DNA from: Odiellus spinosus
Taxonomy: Eukaryota > Arthropoda > Arachnida > Opiliones > Phalangiidae
DNA: 64,000 nucleotides
Direction: 5' to 3'
NCBI GenBank assembly: GCA_963920705.1
Contig: CAWUCO010000268.1
Coordinates: forward strand, 3,162,001-3,226,000
Part shown: positions 11,001 to 23,358 of the stretch, in pieces
Numbering within the stretch: position 1 is the stretch's first letter
Layout: each line of letters begins with the position of its first letter
Translations under genes and position numbers: made by a program
Notes under the pieces: model-generated
Seen by the model: the letters and a program-made list of their open reading frames with translations, nothing else
Databases searched by the model: none
Told to the model about the DNA's origin: nothing

Positions 11001-13787
11001 TAAAAATCAAAAGTTTTGTGTCCATTTTAATCCAATAATCTTGGATTTTTGAGTGTTTTTGCTTTATTTTAACCAATTTTATATTTGTCACAATTTTGCA
11101 ATTTAGACAAAACCAAAGTCATTCGAAAGAGCAATTAATGGACAGTCTAAATAACAAGAGTTTTCAAAAATCCGTTGAAAAACAAGAAAAATATGGCCAA
11201 TTCAAGAAATCATAGAATATCAAAATAGTCAAATTTCAGATTTTCAAAATTCGCTTTTTGATATTAGATGCTTTTTGAATTGTCCATATTTTCCATGTTT
11301 TTCAACGGATTTTCCAAAACTCTTGTTTTTTAGATAGACCAATATTTGCTCTTTCGAGTGGTCTTAATTTTGTCTAAATCGCTTAACAATCAAAAGTTTT
11401 GTGTCCATTTGAATCCAATAATCTTGGATTTTTAAGTGTTTTTGCTTAATTTTAACCAATTTTATAATTGTCACAATTTTGCAATTTAGACAAAACCAAA
11501 GTCATTCGAAAAAACAATTAATGGACAGTCTAAATAATAAGAGTTTTCAAAAATCCGTTGAAAAACAAGAAAAATATGGCCAATTCAAGAAACCATACAA
11601 TATCAAAATAGTCAAATTTCAGATTTTCAAAATTCGCTTTTTGATATTAGATGCTTTTTGAATTGGCTATATTTTCCATGTTTTTCAACGCATTTTCCAA
11701 AACTCTTGATTTTCAGATAGACCAATATTTGCTCTTTCGAGTGGTCTTAATTTTGTCTAAATCGCTTAAAAATCAAAAGTTTTGTGTCCATTTGAATCCA
11801 ATAATCTTGGATTTTTAAGCGTTTTTGCTTAATTTTAACCAATTTTATATTTGTCACAATTTTGCAATTTAGACAAAACCAAAGTCATTCGAAAGAGCAA
11901 TTAATGGACAGTCTAAATAATAAGAGTTTTCAAAAATTCGTTGAAAAACAAGAAAAATATGGCCAATTCAAGAAACCATACAATATCAAAATAGTCAAAT
12001 TTCAGATTTTAAAAATTCGCTTTTTGATATTAGATGTTTTTTGAATTGGCCATATTTTTCTTGTTTTTCAACGGATTTTCCAAAACTCTTGTTTTTTAGA
12101 TAGACCAATATTTGCTCTTTCGAGTGGTCTTAATTTTGTCTAAATCGCTTAACAATCAAAAGTTTTGTGTCCATTTGAATCCAATAATCTTGGATTTTTA
12201 AGTGTTTTTGCTTAATTTTAACCAATTTTATAATTGTCACAATTTTGCAATTTAGACAAAACCAAAGTCATTCGAAAGAGCAATTAATGGACAGTCTAAA
12301 TAATAAGAGTTTTCAAAAATCCGTTGAAAAACAAGAAAAATATGGCCAATTCAAGAAACCATACAATATCAAAATAGTCAAATTTCAGATTTTCAAAATT
12401 CGCTTTTTGATATTAGATGCTTTTTGAATTGTCCATATTTTCCATGTTTTTCAACGGATTTTCCAAAACTCTTGTTTTTTAGATAGACCAATATTTGCTC
12501 TTTCGAGTGGTCTTAATTTTGTCTAAATCGCTTAACAATCAAAAGTTTTGTGTCCATTTGAATCCAATAATCTTGGATTTTTAAGTGTTTTTGCTTAATT
12601 TTAACCAATTTTATAATTGTCACAATTTTGCAATTTAGACAAAACCAAAGTCATTCGAAAAAACAATTAATGGACAGTCTAAATAATAAGAGTTTTCAAA
12701 AATCCGTTGAAAAACAAGAAAAATATGGCCAATTCAAGAAACCATACAATATCAAAATAGTCAAATTTCAGATTTTCAAAATTCGCTTTTTGATATTAGA
12801 TGCTTTTTGAATTGACTATATTTTCCATGTTTTTCAACGCATTTTCCAAAACTCTTGATTTTCAGATAGACCAATATTTGCTCTTTCGAGTGGTCTTAAT
12901 TTTGTCTAAATCGCTTAAAAATCAAAAGTTTTGTGTCCATTTGAATCCAATAATCTTGGATTTTTAAGCGTTTTTGCTTAATTTTAACCAATTTTATATT
13001 TGTCACAATTTTGCAATTTAGACAAAACCAAAGTCATTCGAAAGAGCAATTAATGGACAGTCTAAATAATAAGAGTTTTCAAAAATTCGTTGAAAAACAA
13101 GAAAAATATGGCCAATTCAAGAAACCATACAATATCAAAATAGTCAAATTTCAGATTTTAAAAATTCGCTTTTTGATATTAGATGTTTTTTGAATTGGCC
13201 ATATTTTTCTTGTTTTTCAACGGATTTTCCAAAACTCTTGTTTTTTAGATAGACCAATATTTGCTCTTTCGAGTGGTCTTAATTTTGTCTAAATCGCTTA
13301 ACAATCAAAAGTTTTGTGTCCATTTGAATCCAATAATCTTGGATTTTTAAGTGTTTTTGCTTAATTTTAACCAATTTTATAATTGTCACAATTTTGCAAT
13401 TTAGACAAAACCAAAGTCATTCGAAAGAGCAATTAATGGACAGTCTAAATAATAAGAGTTTTCAAAAATTCGTTGAAAAACAAGAAAAATATGGCCAATT
13501 CAAGAAACCATACAATATCAAAATAGTCAAATTTCAGATTTTAAAAATTCGCTTTTTGATATTAGATGTTTTTTGAATTGGCCATATTTTTCTTGTTTTT
13601 CAACGGATTTTCCAAAACTCTTGTTTTTTAGATAGACCAATATTTGCTCTTTCGAGTGGTCTTAATTTTGTCTAAATCGCTTAACAATCAAAAGTTTTGT
13701 GTCCATTTGAATCCAATAATCTTGGATTTTTAAGTGTTTTTGCTTAATTTTAACCAATTTTATAATTGTCACAATTTTGCAATTTAG
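8043..13787. repeat. Block 3: 5-unit repeat and its shortened copies
   Basis: Unit starts are 8043, 8426, 8809, 9192, 9575, 9958, 10341, 10724, 11107, 11490, 11873, 12256, 12639, 13022 and 13405. The marker unit has GAAAAAACAATT, CGCATT and AAGCG (8043, 9958, 11490, 12639) and is followed each time by a unit with TTCGTTG and GGCCAT (8426, 10341, 11873, 13022). The spacing between successive marker units shrinks from 5 to 4 to 3 monomers (1915, 1532, 1149 bp). The TTCGTTG unit is itself doubled at 13022 and 13405. Units 9575, 11107 and 12256 end in TTAACAATC. Confidence 0.85.
10724..11106. repeat. Hybrid monomer at a one-unit deletion
   Basis: The left part carries GAAAAAACAATT and TGCCCAT, as in the unit at 8809. 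The tail carries GAGTG and GCTTTAT, like the tail of the unit at 9192 (AAGTG, GCTTTAT); 8809 itself ends in GCTTAAT. The next unit (11107) corresponds to 9575. The simplest reading is unequal crossover joining the front of an 8809-like unit to the back of a 9192-like unit, removing one monomer. The A-to-G in GAGTG is private. Confidence 0.7.
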
Positions 13788-15318
13788 ACAAAACCAAAGT
13801 CATTCGAAAGAGCAATTAATGGACAGTCTAAATAATAAGAGTTTTCAAAAATCCGTTGAAAAACAAGAAAAATATGGCCAATTCAAGAAACCATACAATA
13901 TCAAAATAGTCAAATTTCAGATTATAAAAATTCGCTTTTTGATATTAGATGTTTTTTGAATTGGCTATATTTTCCATGTTTTTCAACGGATTTTCCAAAA
14001 CTCTTGTTTTTTAGATAGACCAATATTTGCTCTTTCGAGTGGTCTTAATTTTGTCTAAATCGCTTAAAAATCAAAAGTTTTGTGTCCATTTGAATCCAAT
14101 AATGTTGGATTTTTAAGTGTTTTTGCTTAATTTTAACCAATTTTATAATTGTCACAATTTTGCAATTTAGACAAAACCAAAGTCATTCGAAGGAGCAATT
14201 AATGGACAGTCTAAATAATAAGAGTTTTCAAAAATCCGTTGAAAAACAAGAAAAATATGGCCAATTCAAGAAACCATACAATATCAAAATAGTCAAATTT
14301 CAGATTTTAAAAATTCGCTTTTTGATATTAGATGTTTTTTGAATTGGCCATATTTTTCTTGTTTTTCAACGGATTTTCCAAAACTCTTGTTTTTTAGATA
14401 GACCAATATTTGCTCTTTCGAGTGGTCTAATTTTGTCTAAATCGCTTAAAAATCAAAAGTTTTGTGTCCATTTGAATCCAATAATCTTGGATTTTTAAGT
14501 GTTTTTGCTTAATTTTAACCAATTTTATATTTGTCACAATTTAGCAATTTAGACAAAACCAAAGTCATTCGAAAGAGCAATTAATGGACAGTCTAAATAA
14601 CAAGAGTTTTCAAAAATCCGTTGAAAAACAAGAAAAATATGGGTAATTCAAGAAACCATACAATATCAAAATAGTCAAATTTCAGATTTTCAAAATTCGC
14701 TTTTTGATATTAGATGTTTTTTGAATTGTCCATATTTTCCATGTTTTTCAACGGATTTTCCAAAACTCTTGTTTTTTAGATAGACCAATATTTGCTCTTT
14801 CGAGTAGTCTTAATTTTGTCTAAATCGCTTAAAAATCAAAAGTTTTGTGTCCATTTGAATCCAATAATCTTGGATTTTTAAGTGTTTTTGCTTTATTTTA
14901 ACCAATTTTATATTTGTCACAATTTTGCAATTTAGACAAAACCAAAGTCATTCGAAAGATCAATTAATGGACAGTCTAAATAATAAGAGTTTTCAAAAAT
15001 CCGTTGAAAAACAAGAAAAATATGGCCAATTCAAGAAATCATAGAATATCAAAATAGTCAAATTTCAGATTTTCAAAATTCGCTTTTTGATATTAGATGC
15101 TTTTTGAATTGCCCATATTTTCCATGTTTTTCAACGGATTTTCCAAAACTCTTGTTTTTTAGATAGACCAATATTTGCTCTTTCGAGTGGTCTTAATTTT
15201 GTCTAAATCGCTTAAAAATCAAAAGTTTTGTGTCCATTTTAATCCAATAATCTTGGATTTTTAAGTGTTTTTGCTTAATTTTAACCAATTTTATATTTGT
15301 CACAATTTTGCAATTTAG
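13405..15318. repeat. Block 4a: first copy of a 5-unit segment
   Basis: Units 13405, 13788, 14171, 14553 and 14936 carry in order: TTCGTTG with GGCCAT; ATTATAAAA with ATGTTGG; GAAGGAGC with a one-base deletion; TTTAGCAATTTAG with GTAGTCTT; and AAAGATCAA with TGCCCAT. The same ordered set recurs at 16468-18381, 3063 bp downstream. The unit at 14553 has a private two-base change, ATGGGTAATTC instead of ATGGCCAATTC at about 14643, which breaks the core of the hairpin stem. Its first unit also closes block 3. Confidence 0.85.
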
Positions 15319-16467
15319 ACAAAACCAAAGTCATTCGAAAGAGCAATTAATGGACAGTCTAAATAATAAGAGTTTTCAAAAATCCGTTGAAAAACAAGAA
15401 AAATATGGCCAATTCAAGAAATCATAGAATATCAAAATAGTCAAATTTAAGATTTTCAAAATTCGCTTTTTGATATTAGATGCTTTTTGAATTGTCCATA
15501 TTTTCCATGTTTTTCAACGCATTTTCCAAAACTCTAGTTTTTTAGATAGACCAATATTTGCTCTTTCGAGTAGTGTTAATTTTGTCTAAATCGCTTAAAA
15601 ATCAAAAGTTTTGTGTCCATTTGAATCCAATAATCTTGGATTTTTAAGTGTTTTTGCTTTATTTTAACCAATTTTATATTTGTCACAATTTTAAAATTTA
15701 GACAAAACCAAAGTCATTCGAAAGAGCAATTAATGGACAGTCTAAATAATAAGAGTTTTCAAAAATCCGTTGAAAAACAAGAAAAATATGGCCAATTCAA
15801 GAAATCATAGAATATCAAAATAGTCAAATTTCAGATTTTCAAAATTCGCTTTTTGATATTAGATGTTTTTTGAATTGGCTATATTTTCCATATTTTTCAA
15901 CGGATTTTCCAAAACTCTTGATTTTCAGATAGACCAATATTTGCTCTTTCGAGTGGTCTTAATTTTGTCTAAATCGCTTAAAAATCAAAAGTTTTGTGTC
16001 CATTTGAATCCAATAATCTTGGATTTTTAAGCGTTTTTGCTTAATTTTAACCAATTTTATATTTGTCACAATTTAGCAATTTAGACAAAACCAAAGTCAT
16101 TCGAAAGAGCAATTAATGGACAGTCTAAATAATAAGAGTTTTCAAAAATCCGTTGAAAAACAAGAAAAATATGGCCAATTCAAGAAACCATACAATATCA
16201 AAATAGTAAAATTTCAGATTTTCAAAATTCGCTTTTTGATATTAGATGCTTTTTGAATTGTCCATATTTTCCATGTTTTTCAACGCATTTTCCAAAACTC
16301 TTGATTTTCAGATAGACCAATATTTGCTCTTTCGAGTGGTCTTAATTTTGTCTAAATCGCTTAAAAATCAAAAGTTTTGTGTCCATTTGAATCCAATAAT
16401 CTTGGATTTTTAAGCGTTTTTGCTTAATTTTAACCAATTTTATATTTGTCACAATTTTGCAATTTAG
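15319..16467. repeat. Transitional monomers resembling parents of the newer classes
   Basis: Three units start at 15319, 15702 and 16085. The first has CAAATTTAAG, GATGC, CGCATT and CTCTAG. The second has the TTTTAAAATTTAGAC flank, GGCTAT, CCATATTTTTC, CTTGATTTTC and AAGCG. The third has TAGTAAAA. These markers later define classes F and D, B, and T/R/N respectively. They still carry the GTGTCC and TTTGTCAC-type tail. They look like the source pool from which the downstream classes were assembled; this direction is inference. Confidence 0.65.
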
Positions 16468-18763
16468 ACAAAACCAAAGTCATTCGAAAGAGCAATTAAT
16501 GGACAGTCTAAATAATAAGAGTTTTCAAAAATTCGTTGAAAAACAAGAAAAATATGGCCAATTCAAGAAACCATACAATATCAAAATAGTCAAATTTCAG
16601 ATTTTAAAAATTCGCTTTTTGATATTAGATGTTTTTTGAATTGGCCATATTTTTCTTGTTTTTCAACGGATTTTCCAAAACTCTTGTTTTTTAGATAGAC
16701 CAATATTTGCTCTTTCGAGTGGTCTTAATTTTGTCTAAATCGCTTAACAATCAAAAGTTTTGTGTCCATTTGAATCCAATAATCTTGGATTTTTAAGTGT
16801 TTTTGCTTAATTTTAACCAATTTTATAATTGTCACAATTTTGCAATTTAGACAAAACCAAAGTCATTCGAAAGAGCAATTAATGGACAGTCTAAATAATA
16901 AGAGTTTTCAAAAATCCGTTGAAAAACAAGAAAAATATGGCCAATTCAAGAAACCATACAATATCAAAATAGTCAAATTTCAGATTATAAAAATTCGCTT
17001 TTTGATATTAGATGTTTTTTGAATTGGCTATATTTTCCATGTTTTTCAACGGATTTTCCAAAACTCTTGTTTTTTAGATAGACCAATATTTGCTCTTTCG
17101 AGTGGTCTTAATTTTGTCTAAATCGCTTAAAAATCAAAAGTTTTGTGTCCATTTGAATCCAATAATGTTGGATTTTTAAGTGTTTTTGCTTAATTTTAAC
17201 CAATTTTATAATTGTCACAATTTTGCAATTTAGACAAAACCAAAGTCATTCGAAGGAGCAATTAATGGACAGTCTAAATAATAAGAGTTTTCAAAAATCC
17301 GTTGAAAAACAAGAAAAATATGGCCAATTCAAGAAACCATACAATATCAAAATAGTCAAATTTCAGATTTTAAAAATTCGCTTTTTGATATTAGATGTTT
17401 TTTGAATTGGCCATATTTTTCTTGTTTTTCAACGGATTTTCCAAAACTCTTGTTTTTTAGATAGACCAATATTTGCTCTTTCGAGTGGTCTAATTTTGTC
17501 TAAATCGCTTAAAAATCAAAAGTTTTGTGTCCATTTGAATCCAATAATCTTGGATTTTTAAGTGTTTTTGCTTAATTTTAACCAATTTTATATTTGTCAC
17601 AATTTAGCAATTTAGACAAAACCAAAGTCATTCGAAAGAGCAATTAATGGACAGTCTAAATAACAAGAGTTTTCAAAAATCCGTTGAAAAACAAGAAAAA
17701 TATGGCCAATTCAAGAAACCATACAATATCAAAATAGTCAAATTTCAGATTTTCAAAATTCGCTTTTTGATATTAGATGTTTTTTGAATTGTCCATATTT
17801 TCCATGTTTTTCAACGGATTTTCCAAAACTCTTGTTTTTTAGATAGACCAATATTTGCTCTTTCGAGTAGTCTTAATTTTGTCTAAATCGCTTAAAAATC
17901 AAAAGTTTTGTGTCCATTTGAATCCAATAATCTTGGATTTTTAAGTGTTTTTGCTTTATTTTAACCAATTTTATATTTGTCACAATTTTGCAATTTAGAC
18001 AAAACCAAAGTCATTCGAAAGATCAATTAATGGACAGTCTAAATAATAAGAGTTTTCAAAAATCCGTTGAAAAACAAGAAAAATATGGCCAATTCAAGAA
18101 ATCATAGAATATCAAAATAGTCAAATTTCAGATTTTCAAAATTCGCTTTTTGATATTAGATGCTTTTTGAATTGCCCATATTTTCCATGTTTTTCAACGG
18201 ATTTTCCAAAACTCTTGTTTTTTAGATAGACCAATATTTGCTCTTTCGAGTGGTCTTAATTTTGTCTAAATCGCTTAAAAATCAAAAGTTTTGTGTCCAT
18301 TTTAATCCAATAATCTTGGATTTTTAAGTGTTTTTGCTTAATTTTAACCAATTTTATATTTGTCACAATTTTGCAATTTAGACAAAACCAAAGTCATTCG
18401 AAAGAGCAATTAATGGACAGTCTAAATAATAAGAGTTTTCAAAAATCCGTTGAAAAACAAGAAAAATATGGCCAATTCAAAAAATCATAGAATATCAAAA
18501 TAGTCAAATTTAAGATTTTCAAAATTCGCTTTTTGATATTAGATGTTTTTTAATTGGCTATATTTTCCATATTTTTCAACGGATTTTCCAAAACTCTTGA
18601 TTTTCAGATAGACCAATATTTGCTCTTTCGAGTGGTCTTAATTTTGTCTAAATCGCTTAAAAATCAAAAGTTTTGTGACCATTTGAATCCAATAATCTTG
18701 GATTTTTAAGCGTTTTTGCTTAATTTTAACCAATTTTATATTGGTCACAATTTTGCAATTTAC
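16468..18763. repeat. Block 4b: second copy of the 5-unit segment plus a junction unit
   Basis: Units start at 16468, 16851, 17234, 17616, 17999 and 18382. The first five repeat 13405-15318 marker for marker, without the private GGGTAA change. The unit at 18382 is 382 bp, with TTTTTTAATTGG near 18550 and a private AAAAAATCATAG. It has CAAATTTAAG on the left and CCATATTTTTC with CTTGATTTTC on the right. It ends with the first GTGACC / AAGCG / TTGGTCAC tail in the window and so marks the change from the older to the newer half. Confidence 0.85.
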
Positions 18764-21700
18764 ACAAAACCAAAGTCATTCGAAAGAGCAATTAATGGAC
18801 AGTCTAAATAACAAGAGTTTTCAAAAATCCGTTGAAAAACAAGAAAAATATGGCCAATTCAAGAAACCATACAATATCAAAATAGTAAAATTTCAGATTT
18901 TCAAAATTCGCTTTTTGATATTAGATGTTTTTTGAATTGTCCATATTTTCCATGTTTTTCAACGGATTTTCCAAAACTCTTGTTTTTTAGATAGACCAAT
19001 ATTTGCTCTTTCGAGTAGTCTTAATTTTGTCTAAATCGCTTAAAAATCAAAAGTTTTGTGTCCATTTGAATCCAATAATCTTGGATTTTTAAGTGTTTTT
19101 GCTTTATTTTAACCAATTTTATATTTGTCACAATTTTGCAATTTACACAAAACCAAAGTCATTCGAAAGAGCAATTAATGGACAGTCTAAATAATAAGAG
19201 TTTTCAAAAATCCGTTGAAAAACAAGAAAAATATGGCCAATTCAATAAATCATAGAATATCAAAATAGTCAAATTTCAGATTTTCAAAATTCGCTTTTTG
19301 ATATTAGATGCTTTTTGAATTGTCCATATTTTCCATGTTTTTCAACGGATTTTCCAAAACTCTAGTTTTTTAGATAGACCAATATTTGCTCTTTCGAGTG
19401 GTCTTAATTTTGTCTAAATCGCTTAAAAATCAAAAGTTTTGTGTCCATTTGAATCCAATAATCTTGGATTTTTAAGTGTTTTTGCTTTATTTTAACCAAT
19501 TTTATATTTGTCACAATTTTGCAATTTACACAAAACCAAAGTCATTCGAAAGAGCAATTAATGGACAGTCTAAATAATAAGAGTTTTCAAAAATCCGTTG
19601 AAAAACAAGAAAAATATGGCCAATTCAAGAAATCATAGAATATCAAAATAGTCAAATTTCAGATTTTCAAAATTCGCTTTTTGATATTAGATGCTTTTTG
19701 AATTGTCCATATTTTCCATGTTTTTCAACGCATTTTCCAAAACTCTAGTTTTTTAGATAGACCAATATTTGCTCTTTCGAGTGGTCTTAATTTTGTCTAA
19801 ATCGCTTAAAAATCAAAAGTTTTGTGACCATTTGAATCCAATAATCTTGGATTTTTAAGCGTTTTTGCTTAATTTTAACCAATTTTATATTGGTCACAAT
19901 TTTGCAATTTAGACAAAACCAAAGTCATTCGAAAGAGCAATTAATGGACAGTCTAAATAACAAGAGTTTTCAAAAATCCGTTGAAAAACAAGAAAAATAT
20001 GGCCAATTCAAGAAACCATACAATATCAAAATAGTCAAATTTCAGATTATAAAAATTCGCTTTTTGATATTAGATGTTTTTTGAATTGGCTATATTTTCC
20101 ATGTTTTTCAACGGATTTTCCAAAACTCTTGGTTTTTAGATAGACCAATATTTGCTCTTTCGAGTGGTCTTAATTTTGTCTAAATCGCTTAAAAATCAAA
20201 AGTTTTGTGTCCATTTGAATCCAATAATCTTGGATTTTTAAGTGTTTTTGCTTTATTTTAACCAATTTTATATTTGTCACAATTTTAAAATTTAGACAAA
20301 ACCAAAGTCATTCGAAAGAGCAATTAATGGACAGTCTAAATAATAAGAGTTTTCAAAAATCCGTTGAAAAACAAGAAAAATATGGCCAATTCAAGAAATC
20401 ATAGAATATCAAAATAGTCAAATTTCAGATTTTCAAAATTCGCTTTTTGATATTAGATGTTTTTTGAATTGGCTATATTTTCCATGTTTTTCAACGGATT
20501 TTCCAAAACTCTTGATTTTCAGATAGACCAATATTTGCTCTTTCGAGTGGTCTTAATTTTGTCTAAATCGCTTAAAAATCAAAAGTTTTGTGACCATTTG
20601 AATCCAATAATCTTGGATTTTTAAGCGTTTTTGCTTAATTTTAACCAATTTTATATTGGTCACAATTTTGCAATTTACACAAAACCAAAGTCATTCGAAA
20701 GAGCAATTAATGGACAGTCTAAATAACAAGAGTTTTCAAAAATCCGTTGAAAAACAAGAAAAATATGGCCAATTCAAGAAACCATACAATATCAAAATAG
20801 TAAAATTTCAGATTTTCAAAATTCGCTTTTTGATATTAGATGTTTTTTGAATTGTCCATATTTTCCATGTTTTTCAACGGATTTTCCAAAACTCTTGTTT
20901 TTTAGATAGACCAATATTTGCTCTTTCGAGTGGTCTTAATTTTGTCTAAATCGCTTAAAAATCAAAAGTTTTGTGTCCATTTGAATCCAATAATCTTGGA
21001 TTTTTAAGTGTTTTTGCTTTATTTTAACCAATTTTATATTTGTCACAATTTTGCAATTTACACAAAACCAAAGTCATTCGAAAGAGCAATTAATGGACAG
21101 TCTAAATAATAAGAGTTTTCAAAAATCCGTTGAAAAACAAGAAAAATATGGCCAATTCAATAAATCATAGAATATCAAAATAGTCAAATTTCAGATTTTC
21201 AAAATTCGCTTTTTGATATTAGATGCTTTTTGAATTGTCCATATTTTCCATGTTTTTCAACGCATTTTCCAAAACTCTAGTTTTTTAGATAGACCAATAT
21301 TTGCTCTTTCGAGTGGTCTTAATTTTGTCTAAATCGCTTAAAAATCAAAAGTTTTGTGTCCATTTGAATCCAATAATCTTGGATTTTTAAGTGTTTTTGC
21401 TTTATTTTAACCAATTTTATATTTGTCACAATTTTGCAATTTACACAAAACCAAAGTCATTCGAAAGAGCAATTAATGGACAGTCTAAATAATAAGAGTT
21501 TTCAAAAATCCGTTGAAAAACAAGAAAAATATGGCCAATTCAAGAAATCATAGAATATCAAAATAGTCAAATTTCAGATTTTCAAAATTCGCTTTTTGAT
21601 ATTAGATGCTTTTTGAATTGTCCATATTTTCCATGTTTTTCAACGCATTTTCCAAAACTCTAGTTTTTTAGATAGACCAATATTTGCTCTTTCGAGTGGT

Positions 21701-23358
21701 CTTAATTTTGTCTAAATCGCTTAAAAATCAAAAGTTTTGTGACCATTTGAATCCAATAATCTTGGATTTTTAAGCGTTTTTGCTTAATTTTAACCAATTT
21801 TATATTGGTCACAATTTTGCAATTTAGACAAAACCAAAGTCATTCGAAAGAGCAATTAATGGACAGTCTAAATATCAAGAGTTTTCAAAAATCCGTTGAA
21901 AAACAAGAAAAATATGGCCAATTCAAGAAACCATACAATATCAAAATAGTAAAATTTCAGATTTTCAAAATTCGCTTTTTGATATTAGATGTTTTTTGAA
22001 TTGTCCATATTTTCCATGTTTTTCAACGGATTTTCCAAAACTCTTGTTTTTTAGATAGACCAATATTTGCTCTTTCGAGTATCTTAATTTTGTCTAAATC
22101 GCTTAAAAATCAAAAGTTTTGTGTCCATTTGAATCCAATAATCTTGGATTTTTAAGTGTTTTTGCTTTATTTTAACCAATTTTATATTTGTCACAATTTT
22201 GCAATTTAGACAAAACCAAAGTCATTCGAAAGCGCAATTAATGGACAGTCTAAATAATAAGAGTTTTCAAAAATCCGTTGAAAAACAAGAAAAATATGGC
22301 CAATTCAAGAAATCATAGAATATCAAAATAGTCAAATTTCAGATTTTCAAAATTCGCTTTTTGATATTAGATGTTTTTTGAATTGGCTATATTTTCCATG
22401 TTTTTCAACGGATTTTCCAAAACTCTTGATTTTCAGATAGACCAATATTTGCTCTTTCGAGTGGTCTTAATTTTGTCTAAATCGCTTAAAAATCAAAAGT
22501 TTTGTGACCATTTGAATCCAATAATCTTGGATTTTTAAGCGTTTTTGCTTAATTTTAACCAATTTTATATTGGTCACAATTTTGCAATTTAGACAAAACC
22601 AAAGTCATTCGAAAGAGCAATTAATGGACAGTCTAAATAACAAGAGTTTTCAAAAATCCGTTGAAAAACAAGAAAAATATGGCCAATTCAAGAAACCATA
22701 CAATATCAAAATAGTAAAATTTCAGATTTTCAAAATTCGCTTTTTGATATTAGATGTTTTTTGAATTGTCCATATTTTCCATGTTTTTCAACGGATTTTC
22801 CAAAACTCTTGTTTTTTAGATAGATCAATATTTGCTCTTTCGAGTAGTCTTAATTTTGTCTAAATCGCTTAAAAATCAAAAGTTTTGTGTCCATTTGAAT
22901 CCAATAATCTTGGATTTTTAAGTGTTTTTGCTTTATTTTAACCAATTTTATATTTGTCACAATTTTAAAATTTAGACAAAACCAAAGTCATTCGAAAGAG
23001 CAATTAATGGACAGTCTAAATAATAAGAGTTTTCAAAAATCCGTTGAAAAACAAGAAAAATATGGCCAATTCAAGAAATCATAGAATATCAAAATAGTCA
23101 AATTTCAGATTTTCAAAATTCGCTTTTTGATATTAGATGTTTTTTGAATTGGCTATATTTTCCATGTTTTTCAACGGATTTTCCAAAACTCTTGATTTTC
23201 AGATAGACCAATATTTGCTCTTTCGAGTGGTCTTAATTTTGTCTAAATCGCTTAAAAATCAAAAGTTTTGTGACCATTTGAATCCAATAATCTTGGATTT
23301 TTAAGCGTTTTTGCTTAATTTTAACCAATTTTATATTGGTCACAATTTTGCAATTTAC
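18764..23358. repeat. Block 5: first newer-class region, order T C D G B T C D N B' R B
   Basis: Twelve units start at 18764, 19147, 19530, 19913, 20296, 20679, 21062, 21445, 21828, 22210, 22593 and 22976. All later classes except E and T* are present here. The series N, B', R, B at 21828-23358 is the same four-unit motif that opens the HOR copies at 34083, 41740 and 47866. In this copy B' has AAGCG, while those three share AAGGG. Confidence 0.82.
20569..20665 (+). repeat. Linker of the newer tail form with two perfect inverted repeats
   Basis: This linker belongs to the B-class unit at 20296. CGCTTAAAAATC (20569-20580) pairs perfectly with GATTTTTAAGCG (20616-20627), 12 bp. TTGTGACCA (20588-20596) pairs perfectly with TGGTCACAA (20657-20665), 9 bp. 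A third, local hairpin, AATCCAA / TTGGATT, lies at 20601-20619. The first two interleave (left 1, left 2, right 1, right 2), so simple cruciforms from both cannot form together. The older form has GTGTCC and TTTGTCAC, and lacks the second pairing. Confidence 0.85.
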
